Shown here piece by piece: positions 38,597 through 48,471 of a stretch of DNA of 64,000 bases (positions are counted from its first letter, which is position 1; every line of letters begins with the position of its first letter). The notes beneath the pieces were generated by a model that was given only the letters and a program-made list of their open reading frames with translations, was not told the DNA's origin and did not search any database. The DNA is from Geosiphon pyriformis. Its lineage: Eukaryota; Glomeromycota; Glomeromycetes; Archaeosporales; Geosiphonaceae. The stretch covers positions 250,249-314,248 of the forward strand of contig JAAOMT010000276.1 of the NCBI GenBank assembly GCA_016748015.1, given 5' to 3'. The translations under genes and the position numbers were made by a program.

Positions 38597-40104
38597 ATGA
38601 CCGCAGGAGCTCTTTTGGAAAGCGACTGTCCCGACCTACAACTTGTGGCACGTGGTAAAGTAAGAGATTTGTATCGAATCGACGAAAATACTTTGCTTTT
38701 CGTCGCGACGGATAGGATAAGTGCATTCGATGTGATAATGAAAAATGTATAATCAATTATCAAAAAATTCAAAGAAATAAAATATCAAAAATTACGACCA
38801 AGTTTTGAATCTATCCGGATTATTAATATGTAATTTTAAGGGGATCCCTGGTAAAGGGAAAGTTTTAACACAAATAAGCGTGTTCTGGTTTGCTTATCTT
38901 GCCGATATCATACCAAACCATTTGATCACGACGGATTTCGATAAAATGCCGGAAAAGGTGAAAAAGTATAAGAAACAGTTGGAGCATCGATCTTTGTTAG
39001 TCAAAAATTTACAAGTATTTAAATTGGAGGCGATCGTGCGAGGATATATTACCGGTATTTCTGACACGATAAAAGAATTAATCAGTTCGAAAGTGTGGTA
39101 GATTTGCGTGTTATTCAGGGTTTGATTTCCAGGTTTATTTCCAATCATCAGGCTCTGCGTGGTCAGAATATAAGCAAAGCGGTACTATATGTGGGATACC
39201 GTTGCCGGAGGATCTTGAAGAAAGTCAACAATTTCCCGATGTTCTATTCACACCCAGTACAAAGGCTGATATCGGACAACATGGTTAGGTGATGACATTT
39301 TGTCGCATTATCACATGACTATATGTTAATACGCTTTTTCAAAATTCTGGGATTCGAATCTATTCCATGCAAAATTTCTTTTTTTGGTCTTAAAAAGATG
39401 AAAATATTCATCCTAGTAAAGGTAAACTTTTGGAAATTGCGTAAATTTTTTATTTCTCGCGATTAATGAATTCTAATATTTGCAATGACTAAAAGTGGCA
39501 GAAATCGTTGGGACAAAATATGCCAAGGAAATTTCGGAAACCTCAATAAAACTTTATAACAAGGTACCAAAATCTAGACATCAAACGTATACCTTGAATC
39601 TCATAATTACTATTTATATAATATTTATGGCATACAGGCGAAAGATTATGCGTTAACCAAGGGTATTATCATCGCAGACACAAAATTTGAATTTGGAGTC
39701 GACTCAGAAGGAACCTTGTATATAGTGGACGAAGTCTTAACACCAGGTTTGTTCCCGATTTCTTGTGATTTTCCACTTTGATTTTCTTTAAAATAATTTA
39801 TTCGTAATTACCAAGATTCTTCGAGATTCTGGCCCGCTTCAAAATATAAAATCGGGCAGAGTCAGAAAAGGTATACTAATATTCAAATAATCTTTTTGCT
39901 GAATGCTTCCTGTGATATCCAAATCTTACCAGTGGTCCCGTGATATTTAGTTTTGACAAACAGAGCCTTAGAGATTACCTGACGAGCATTAAGCACGACA
40001 GAAAAACGAGTATCTTACTGCCCGACGAAATTGTTAAACAAATAATGGAGAAATACATGGAAGTCTATACACTGTTGACCGGAGCTGCACCAAACTTTTT
40101 ATAA
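38597..40104 (+). CDS. ADE1: SAICAR synthetase (purine biosynthesis), eight exons
   Basis: Phosphoribosylaminoimidazole-succinocarboxamide synthase, which joins CAIR and aspartate using ATP in purine synthesis. Exons 38597-38746, 38841-39054, 39152-39283, 39398-39421, 39502-39563, 39638-39746, 39816-39870 and 39951-40104 give 299 aa, the normal length. Family motifs: [124 protein letters not shown]. All phases agree; exon 4 has only 24 nt. Transcription is divergent from ERD1. Confidence 0.94.
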
Positions 40105-40351
40105 AAAATAAATGCGATACCCTTGTGGTTTTTTTGTCTTTATTATTATGATTATTATCATTTAATGTTGATACAAAAATATACAATATATTATGAGCAT
40201 CAGAAACCAATCACAAATCTCGAGATCGATTTGGAACCAATTATTTGTTTCTACTTGGCTCTGTTCTCATCGCTGCCCCTTTCATAATGTTTATTAATCA
40301 TTCAAGAATTCATTAGCCCAATAATCCAGATGAGCTTGACTCGCCCTTGCA

Positions 40352-41842
40352 TTATGTGATAATATTTATCGCCGGTGAAGTATATGAATAAGGAGGCAAA
40401 AACTCCTCGTTCAATGATTGATTTCGGGACGGTAAAGATGGAGCTGGCCGAGTTTGAACATCTGATAACGAATAAGATGACCCAGGTTGCGAATGTGCTG
40501 GACGTGAAGGTAAAGTTGGAGGGGTTTGTCGTCGTGTTGGTGACAAAAAAAAATCAGGCTCCAAATCTGATGATGATGGTGCTGATGGAATACATTCGGG
40601 CGATTGTGGTAATAGGATCGGACTAGGTATAAAAGGAGGTGAACTTAACGTATGATTGTTTGTAAACTCGACAAGTGAAGGATTAGTTGAATGAGAATAA
40701 ATTGGGAGGTTCAATATTGAAAGAGATGACGGTAATAAAGTCTGTATAGTTTGTGGCTGTTCTAATTGATTTGTTTCGCTCCAAGTCAAATTTAGTGATG
40801 ATTGACTGTAAAGTCGTGCAGCTTGGTCAATACATTCTTGGGGAATAATGTTCGTAATGATTTCCTCACTCAGCAAATTTTCAATTTTAATTTCTTTCGC
40901 CAAATTTACATTTGATGCCCGGCCAAACATAATTTTCACTTTTAATTTATGAGATATCGTGATATTATTAGAATTTAACGAATTGAATATTTTTCCTTCT
41001 TCCGGAACCATCAATTTAACTATAGTTGAACACACATTTGCAGAAGAATCGGACAAAGCCGGTACTTGTTTTCCAGCAAGCCTCGTTCGAGCCACATACT
41101 TCTTTTGTAACCACTTTTTATTGCCCTGTCGAATTTCACGATATTCTTTAATTGCCACATTAATGCTCTTCAAATATACAAGTGGTTTATAAAAGATTAA
41201 CTTGACTGGAACCGAAATTTCAGAGCTTCGAGAATACGAAGAGAATGGCAACGAAACATCATAGCCAACTCCTTTGAGCTTAGCATCCTCCCATTCAATC
41301 CATCGTGTCAAATCTGGTGAATGTGGAGAGGCGTATCGTGTGATTAAACAACAAGCTTCAACATGTTTGTGGTCCGATTGTAAAAGATTCGGATGACGTA
41401 AAATGCTTGCTTTCAACTTATAATAAATCTTTCCCCTTTGGTGTGGCAGTTCTATCGATGAAGGAAGATTTTCTGGAATCGGAATATCAAACGGTAAATC
41501 TAAATGTGTTATTTTCTCGAACTGGTTGTTTGAACCACGCCATATTTCAACAGAAAACGAGCATAAATTTTTGTTTGCACCTCGAGGTTTGTTAGATTGG
41601 GTATCCCTGTTTTCCCAAAATACATCTTCGTGCCCTTCAAAAACAATCCAAATATTTTTTGCGTGCAAAGGTTCTCGCGCGGAATAACGCAAATGAAACC
41701 TTCCAGATATTGAGGCTTGCTCTACGCCTAGAAAACCTTTCTGAAAAGTATTTTGATTTGGTAAAAATGAGAAGAATGCTTTTTCGCTATGCTTTGTGTA
41801 GTGGGAACGGGGTGGGCCGTTCTCTGCCAGGTTTGATACCAT
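40352..41842 (-). CDS. Alpha-arrestin (arrestin-related trafficking adaptor)
   Basis: One exon from the first in-frame ATG, 496 aa. The N-terminal half has an arrestin fold: VEQASISGRFHLRYSAREPL, KNIWIVFEGHEDVFW, FDIPIPENLPSSIELPHQRG, KIYYKLKASILRH. The second lobe follows: ISVPVKLIFYKPLVYLKSIN, then KLKVKIMFGRASNVNLAKEI. The last 130 residues are Ser/Pro-rich and disordered, with several SPP and PSLPSR segments, and end with FLPPYSY. That contains LPPY, an (L/P)PxY motif of the kind that binds the WW domains of Rsp5/NEDD4 ubiquitin ligases. In yeast such proteins direct ubiquitination and endocytosis of plasma-membrane transporters. A broken relative lies at 33.6-34.1 kb. Confidence 0.82.
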   Translation of the reverse strand: MVSNLAENGPPRSHYTKHSEKAFFSFLPNQNTFQKGFLGVEQASISGRFHLRYSAREPLHAKNIWIVFEGHEDVFWENRDTQSNKPRGANKNLCSFSVEIWRGSNNQFEKITHLDLPFDIPIPENLPSSIELPHQRGKIYYKLKASILRHPNLLQSDHKHVEACCLITRYASPHSPDLTRWIEWEDAKLKGVGYDVSLPFSSYSRSSEISVPVKLIFYKPLVYLKSINVAIKEYREIRQGNKKWLQKKYVARTRLAGKQVPALSDSSANVCSTIVKLMVPEEGKIFNSLNSNNITISHKLKVKIMFGRASNVNLAKEIKIENLLSEEIITNIIPQECIDQAARLYSQSSLNLTWSETNQLEQPQTIQTLLPSSLSILNLPIYSHSTNPSLVEFTNNHTLSSPPFIPSPILLPQSPECIPSAPSSSDLEPDFFLSPTRRQTPPTLPSRPAHSQPGSSYSLSDVQTRPAPSLPSRNQSLNEEFLPPYSYTSPAINIIT

Positions 41843-42234
41843 TTGTTTCCGCGTAGTATTATTAATTTTTATCGATAAGTAAAGAGAGCCGAGTTCAAAA
41901 AAGAAAAGGTAAATCACCAGAGCGAATTATAAAAGGTCGGAGAGAACCAAAAAGTTTCCCGTTTAGATATCTAAATTTTGATAAAATTAAGAATTCTTAC
42001 AGGGAACAGCATAAATTTTGTTGTCGGAATTAGAATTCCAATTAAAGGTATCAAGATAATAATTCTCCGAGATTTGTGTGTATATCCCATCTTATAAAGG
42101 ATTTATAATTTTTTAAATGAAATTTTTATTTCTCCAAAGAATCGTGTGATATCAGTATTTTAGGAAAAATCTGGATAATTGCAACTTGCTATAATCCTAA
42201 AGAAATCAAAAGCGAGATAATTATTTCCATTTAT
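41843..42234. other. Intergenic region
   Basis: Upstream of the arrestin gene and downstream of the 116-aa gene, both on the minus strand. AT-rich; no further feature was recognised. Confidence 0.45.
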
Positions 42235-42585
42235 TCAACTAAAAAAACTTTTAACCTTTTCACCAAGAGGATCTTTTGGATACTGTATCTGATACTGGGT
42301 ACTTGCATCCAATTCTTTAGCACGTCTTTCCTGCAATTTTACAAAATAATCACCTCCCTCCCCATCATTTCCCGGTCCAAAGTTACTTTTACGGACCTGG
42401 GGCCCAGCTTGGACTGTTTTCAAAGGGATACCTTCCCCCGTAGCGACCTTTTCTTCTTTACTGGGAACAGAGATACTAGGTTCCTTGTCCGAATAGGTCC
42501 CGATTCTTTTTTCTTCGGGAGGCTGATTTAAGCCGGTTTCTTGATAACGGGCGCTGTCATCTTGAGACCCGGGAGTATCACCCAT
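42235..42585 (-). CDS. Small hypothetical protein, 116 aa
   Basis: One exon with an ATG start. The protein is hydrophilic, rich in Glu, Lys, Gly and Pro, with no signal peptide or membrane helix. A compact C-terminal block (GEGGDYFVKLQERRAKELDA, then YPKDPLGEKVKSFF) looks like conserved sequence, while the N-terminal half appears disordered. I do not recognise the family. Coding is supported by frame length, composition and a clean ATG, and by being the only open frame in the interval. Confidence 0.6.
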   Translation of the reverse strand: MGDTPGSQDDSARYQETGLNQPPEEKRIGTYSDKEPSISVPSKEEKVATGEGIPLKTVQAGPQVRKSNFGPGNDGEGGDYFVKLQERRAKELDASTQYQIQYPKDPLGEKVKSFFS

Positions 42586-42661
42586 TTTTACCAGATTAGG
42601 ATTTCAGGAAGTTTGAGGTTGAAGCGTGGGGTTTCTTTAGTTGATTCAATAAATTTCTATT

Positions 42662-43279
42662 TCACATCAATTTATCAACCATAAAATGAAATAAAATTCC
42701 TATCATTCCTGACATCATCATTACTACACCTCTGGCGACATCATCGACCATCCTCACCACTAACAAAATCAAATCCACCAATCGACCCATATAAATTACA
42801 AAAATTGTCATCAAGAACAATTCCCACGCTAAAAATAACCACCTTAAGGCGGGAGGTTGTGATTCTAAAAATCGAATATGGTCCTTTAATAGAGAGGCAA
42901 CTGCGTTTGTAATTAATCCTAAGCCAAAAATGTCTGTTGGTTGGATGTGGATTGTGAATTTTATATTCCATAATGAAAATTGGTTATTTGTGGTGTTTAT
43001 GATAGAAGGATTGCTGTGGGAAAGTGAGGAAGAGCCGAGTGAAGAATAAGATGATTTAGGTTCTTTGTGTTTAAATTTAAAAAAGGTTATCTTGGGAAAC
43101 TTTAATTTGAATGAGAACCATCTTGATTTCAATGGTTTTTTCATATAATTTTTATGGTTTGAGGTAAAAACTTTAGACTTGTGTGGTTTCTTTAAAGAGA
43201 ATGAGATACCATTATTTCCGTCACTAATGTTGCTTTTGTTAAATGCGTTAATAGTTTCTGAATTTTTTGGTAAAAGCAT
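42662..43279 (-). CDS. Hypothetical membrane protein, 205 aa
   Basis: Frame from the ATG at 43279 (the open frame extends 12 codons further but without ATG). The N-terminal 90 residues are basic and Ser/Lys/Phe-rich (SRWFSFKLKFPKITFFKFKH). Then come hydrophobic segments: IFGLGLITNAVASLL, LRWLFLAWELFLMTIFVIYM and a long one (LILLVVRMVDD, then VVMMMSGMIGILFHFMV) near the end. Probably a two- to three-helix membrane protein. I do not recognise the family. It ends about 135 bp from the left inverted repeat of the unit at 43415. Confidence 0.5.
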   Translation of the reverse strand: MLLPKNSETINAFNKSNISDGNNGISFSLKKPHKSKVFTSNHKNYMKKPLKSRWFSFKLKFPKITFFKFKHKEPKSSYSSLGSSSLSHSNPSIINTTNNQFSLWNIKFTIHIQPTDIFGLGLITNAVASLLKDHIRFLESQPPALRWLFLAWELFLMTIFVIYMGRLVDLILLVVRMVDDVARGVVMMMSGMIGILFHFMVDKLM

Positions 43280-43414
43280 TATTACTAACGAAAGAATTTG
43301 AATACAGATACACAAATATAGAAAAATAAAAAGATTGTTTATAAGAGTTGGCTTCTAAATTTAGATTCGTTACCTATTTTTGTTGTCTGACCTATATATA
43401 GGTTTTTTGATATT

Positions 43415-43460
43415 TGGGGCGTGCTGCAACAAAACCAGACAAAGTGAACATTTGACGTCA
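43415..43460 (+). repeat. Left 46-bp inverted repeat
   Basis: Perfect inverted match to 51963-52008. It contains ACAAAACCAGACAAAGTGA, which recurs in part at 48406, and ends with the palindrome TGACGTCA. Confidence 0.95.
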
Positions 43461-44767
43461 TTTGGGCATCGGGCCCGAAAATTTTATTTTCGCTGTTGCT
43501 TTGTCCGTAGCTTTTTAATAATTCAATATTCACCATATAAAATAGTTACAGTAAGTAGGCCAAAAATATAACCCACAGTCCTTTGCTTTTATATTTCGCT
43601 ATTTTTTTTTTTTTTTTTTGTTAACTTAATCTGATGCTTTGTTTTATGTTCCTGAGCAGCTTTGACCGTGACAAAGTCATTGTTTTTTTAAATCACTGAC
43701 ATTAGTATTAACGCAATAACGATAAATATTAGGTCCAGTTACTTTCTATTGCATTTTAGCACAAATGCTTTCGCTATACGAACTTGCTTCTTAAGAGCCA
43801 GAGAACTAGAATAACGAATAAATTATCATTTACCTATATGTCAAAATCAGGATACTAGTCTCGCAGGATTTCTCGAAGATGCGGAAATCAACGCCCACGT
43901 ATTTAGCATTTGGAAGCTTACCAAATGTTCCATTAAATTTGGCGGTTTTCCTTGGAGGATATGAACTTTTTGCTTAAGAAATAATAATTAGTTCACTGAT
44001 TAAACTTTCCTTAAAGCTAATAATAACTCTTTGGTGGGAGATAGAAAAGGAGTAATATTATGCTACTATAAATGGTGGTGTTAACATAAGACATACTTTT
44101 TTCAGCGCCGTTTTCCTTCCTCACTTCTTTACAAAGGTTTTCATAGTGTTGCGCTTTTTCTCCAAGCTTTTATTTACGCCTGAACTAGTGTCTTCTAATT
44201 CTGCGTTTCCCAAGATTCCGTTAAAAACTCGGGGAAAAGAGTTTTCCTTTTCAGATAACTCGTAGTAAATCATTAGTCTCTGGGGTTGTAAATATTCTAA
44301 CAATTTACTGCATACCGATATAGTACTCTCATTTTCTTTTTCCTGTGAATTTAATTAATTACATGTATATTCGAACAAACGACAGAGTAAACAAGCGGTG
44401 GCTTAGCGTGGGTGACGTAACATGAAAATTTTTCACATCATACATCAGCCGCTATGTATCAACAACGCGTCTTCTCCAGACCTCATCTTGTCCCCATGCA
44501 CCTGCCGCACCAACCCGTGTTATAAACGCAAGTTGCCCATTATCAGTTTCTTTGGTCCATTCTATTCTCTTCACCATCGCAAAAGTTTTCTACATTCTAC
44601 ACGTAAGTTCGACATAGGCCGCGTTGATTACCTCTTTGCGCACGCGTGGTGAAATTTTGCTCATTTGCTGACAATTTACAGTTTGCCTGGTTGCCCGCGC
44701 CATTTTAAATATTAGGCATTTCTCAAGTTGAGTGCTCTTCTAGTTTATGCTTTTACTAGCATCCATG
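43461..44767. other. Left arm of the repeat-bounded unit, no clear gene
   Basis: A minus-strand frame around 44340-44121 (LEYLQPQRLMIYYELSEKEN) and a plus-strand 76-aa frame at 44422-44652 with ATG are open but match nothing I know. A 17-T run lies near 43603-43619. Neither frame is supported enough to call a gene. Confidence 0.4.
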
Positions 44768-45156
44768 GTATCCTACGCTCGTATGGTTAGCCCTGGACCG
44801 ATGTTTGGATTAGAGGTCGCAGGATAATCATTATAACTCGCTCTCTGTGGCTTATAATGCCTACTCCTGGATGCTCTCTTCCAGTATACCAAACAACTAA
44901 GTATCCTACGCTCGTATGGTTAGCCCTGGACCGATGTTTGGATTAGAGGTCGCAGGATAATCATTATAACTCGCTCTCTGTGGCTTATAATGCCTACTCC
45001 TGGATGCTCTCTTCCAGTATACCAAACAACTAAGTATCCTACGCTCGTATGGTTAGCCCTGGACCGATGTTTGGATTAGAGGTCGCAGGATAATCATTAT
45101 AACTCGCTCTCTGTGGCTTATAATGCCTACTCCTGGATGCTCTCTTCCAGTATACT
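44768..45156 (+). repeat. Three tandem copies of a 133-bp repeat
   Basis: Copies begin at 44768, 44901 and 45034, each with GTATCCTACGCTCGTATGG; the third stops about 10 bp short at 45156. By eye the copies are identical. Each contains a hairpin-forming pair TATCCTACG and CGCAGGATA about 40 bp apart, and the short palindrome ATAATCATTAT. The array ends about 95 bp before the start codon of the next gene, so it may be promoter-linked. Confidence 0.92.
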
Positions 45157-45250
45157 AGCTTGTTAACGGATGCTATTGCTTTGTTTTCATTGCGATAAAT
45201 ATCTACTAGCAGCAATACTCATAAGGCTTTTTTCCAGACTAAACAATAAT

Positions 45251-47712
45251 ATGGATTTCGACCATTATGTTGCCGATTACCAAATGATCTCTGATCCAAA
45301 AAATTGGAGCGCTCTGGATTGTCTACATTATCTCAAAGAACGCGTAGATTTTAGCTCTGATAGCAAAAATGACATCCTTAAGGCGTTTAGAAGAAGATTT
45401 AAGAATGTCAGTCAATCTACAGCAATACTAGCTGGACCCAAAAAGAAGGCATGCGACCGCCAAAGAAAGTTTCAAGAGAAGGGAAATCATCGACTTCTTT
45501 GAAAAGCAGGACCAAGCATTCGCGATTGTATGTAATTGCCCGTTTGCAGGATTGGTTTGTTACACTATATTTCAATAACAACTATTGTTTATAGCGAAAA
45601 AATGACAGGGATGTTTTCCAAGCCGTTGATAGCGCAAAAGCAGCGATCGCAAAGTCCGCAAAAACGCAAATTATGAGAGTGAGCACCACTTCGTTTTGTT
45701 TTTCAGTAGGATGAGTGTACTTTGGCTTTTCATATCGATATTGACATGATTTAAGACGTTAGACGGGCCTATAATAGAAGGCCACATCAGTGTTGCTGGG
45801 CATAAGCGTGTAAGTCAATTGTTCTTATTAATTCATTTGCTCCTATGAAATGGTGCTAAATATATTGTATTGGCATAGCAACGAGATCCTGCAGAAGATG
45901 ATACAGATGACGATACCGAGGATGATACGGAGGGCAAAAACAAGATACTGAAAAAAGTGAGTATTAAGCATGTTATTATTCTGGAAAAGTCCTTCCATTA
46001 TTACGCTCTAAGAAGATTCCGTTACAGAATACGCTCCCAAGGCTTCAGCGAAAAACCAACACTATTACATGAAGATACAGTCACCCATTCCGCTGAGCAT
46101 GACGATTGCAACGCTGAGGGCGAAACCCACAGAAATGTGGCAGAGGATGAAAACGTAACGGTAAGAGTTTAAGGTTCCGTAGCTTTAGTTGGGCCCATTT
46201 GGATTTTTCGACAAAAGGAGAAATTAACATTAAGGTACTTACTTTACACCCGATTTAAAGGAGGATATCGACGATCAAGCCCTCTTGGCGAGGAATCTTT
46301 TAGACGAAGCGCAAGAAATTCCATTAGAGTTAAAAAACCTTCTTGACGCCTTTCAAACATATTGTCAGGGATCAGAGAACTTGTTGACGAGCAACGGTAT
46401 AATAGACCTTAGGCCGTCGTCAGAATTTGTCCTCTCCTATACGGACGAATGTGATTACAACGAGTTGCTTGAACGTACCTTCAATCCCATTGATGAGATA
46501 TTCCCCGAAGCAGCTTTCACTTTTCTCCTTGAATTTTTTTCCAAGGTACGAATTATCATAAAAGAAATAGTAATAATGATTATCGTAAATCCGACTTATC
46601 ACTCTTCATTTTCTTAATAGAGTCTAACTTGTCAGCATTGGTATGACGAGATCGAGAGATTGCTGGATCCAGAACATGATCCATTTATTAAAAATATGAA
46701 GAGGTTCATGTTTGAGGTTCTTCCTATCTTGTAGGTAACTGCACTGCATTTCTCTTAAGAAGATATTCTAATGTGGTTTTTCTTTGCTTCAGTCTTGATG
46801 CGTTTGCTATGGGATCTGAAAACCCAATGAAGGAAAGGAATATGGGAGAAGAGGAGTACATGACAGCATTCATCCATCCCATGTTGAAGAAAGCGCTTGG
46901 AAGATTTGCGAACCTGCGATATAAGCCGTAAGTGAAAATCGTTTCCGATTGCATTTGTACCTAAACAACTTACTCTTTTGTACTCTGCTAGTGGTGATAA
47001 AGCGATAGAGGCGTCTGCATACCGAAAATCAATTACAGCGCAATCGGGAAATCCGGATAGAGCAGACGGTATCGCCTACACGTCAAACAAGAAGCCTTAC
47101 GAAATATGTGTGGTCGAAGGGAGCAAACCTTACGATACTGAGAACGGAAAAGAAACACAAGATTTCATCCAAAACACCCGTGCCGCAAAAGATATGATTA
47201 ATTTTCTAGTAACTCAAGAAGTCAAGCAGAAAAGGGCTCTGCCAACATTCTTTCGAACCTTCATGGTCCAAAGTTTCGAGACAAGTCTGCGCTTCTATTT
47301 TATGGATTACCTGAGTAAGTACTGTATACGTATATATATTATATATTGCATTGTTTACTGAGTTTACGGAAACTTTTTTTAGGTTTTTACAGAATATTTG
47401 AGATTGAAGCCTGTGAGCTCCCAGTAGATCTGGCGGAAATAAATTTGTTTCCTTTTCTTTTCCGTGCGGTCATTACATGGGCGGTAAGTCCAAGAACCTT
47501 AGGCCGACGCAGAATTAGTTTTTAGTAATTACTTTTAACTCCTATTCTAGATCCTGGCAGGAAATACTGATAAAGAGTTTCAAACATTTCGGAATTCCAA
47601 GCGAAGCTCAAGAGTCAGTAATGCACATAATTTGAGAGTGCTTGCTCGATTGCAGCATAACAAGGCACGTCCAGGCAACAAAAAAAGCTTAAAAATGAAA
47701 AATATAATTTAG
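45251..47712 (+). CDS. Multi-exon hypothetical protein, possible PD-(D/E)XK-like domain
   Basis: Exon blocks 45251-45527, 45595-45678, 45756-45809, 45879-45956, an unresolved block near 46009-46162, 46261-46545, 46621-46730, 46793-46927, 46992-47314, 47383-47483 and 47551-47712. Block 1 needs one frame change near 45420-45430; blocks from 46261 onward keep phase. Readable parts: VADYQMISDPKNWSALDCLH, an acidic Asp/Thr stretch, PLELKNLLDAFQTYCQGSEN, KKALGRFANLRYKPGDKAIE, NPDRADGIAYTSNKKPYEIC followed by VVEGSKP, and IFEIEACELPVDLAEINLF. The PD...ExxK spacing could be a restriction-endonuclease-like core, as in several expanded fungal effector or transposon-linked families. This is only a suggestion. 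There are no TGA interruptions in these exons, unlike the downstream genes. It may be a slightly damaged copy of a multi-copy family. Confidence 0.6.
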
Positions 47713-48405
47713 ATTCATAGTAGCTTATTCATTTAATATGTAGTGACCATAGCGGAAGCATAATCTGTTGTGATAATCGACTCTTTGCATATAGTAGCCC
47801 CCGGGATTAAGACTGAACGTGTATTTGTATTTATGAGACGCGCATTATGAAGGGTTGACTGTATTGGATATATATACATAAATGTTATTTCGTAATAATA
47901 ACTTGCGTCAGGGGAGTACAAACAGTTTGTAATATATGGATATCTCCAAACTACGTTGAAATTACCAAAGCTGGTAGACATAGTAAACACCATAAACTGT
48001 ACTATTGATTTATGATTCAAGCTTTGATACCGTAGTATAGTGTACGGTTGTTCTCTATAATCGCTATTTCATTTCTTGCGAGAACGAGAATTTTCTGGGC
48101 TTAGATTCAACAGACAGAATTCCGATGTGCGCAAACTCCGATATTTATTATTGTTACCATTTCATGAAAATGAAGGGTTTAGATACGTGTTTCGAGATCA
48201 GACTTAATAAAAGAAACGCAAGTAATTTGGATCAATTATAAAGGCATACAGGGTTATCCCTCCATGTAACGACCCTCTTATTCCTCTATTTTTCTTTTTT
48301 TCCTTGGTTCTTGAAATGATTCTGCCAACATCCGTTTAAGAGCTTTTATATACACGGCTACCCTATGTATAGTACATAATGAATGCACAATATTATTAAA
48401 ATTTT
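47713..48405. other. Spacer between the intron-bearing gene and the TGA-rich segment
   Basis: No open frame with recognisable content. It ends in a T-rich and then AT-rich stretch just before the partial terminal repeat at 48406. Confidence 0.45.
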
Positions 48406-48427
48406 ACAAAACCAGACAAACTGACAT
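48406..48427 (+). repeat. Partial internal copy of the terminal inverted repeat
   Basis: ACAAAACCAGACAAACTGACAT matches ACAAAACCAGACAAAGTGAACAT of the left repeat with one substitution and one missing base, including a 15-bp exact run. It has left-repeat orientation and lies 45 bp before the first ATG of the TGA-interrupted transposase. Confidence 0.65.
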
Positions 48428-48471
48428 AAAATATATATATATATATATATGTGGTAGACGACACAATTATT

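Noticed and set aside
39340-39365. Possible tRNA T-arm (GGGATTCGAATC) in an ADE1 intron
   Set aside because: No matching acceptor, D or anticodon stems were found within a tRNA length, and the 114-bp intron is otherwise ordinary.
44768-45156. CRISPR array
   Set aside because: The 133-bp repeats are directly adjacent with no variable spacers, and the locus is eukaryotic.
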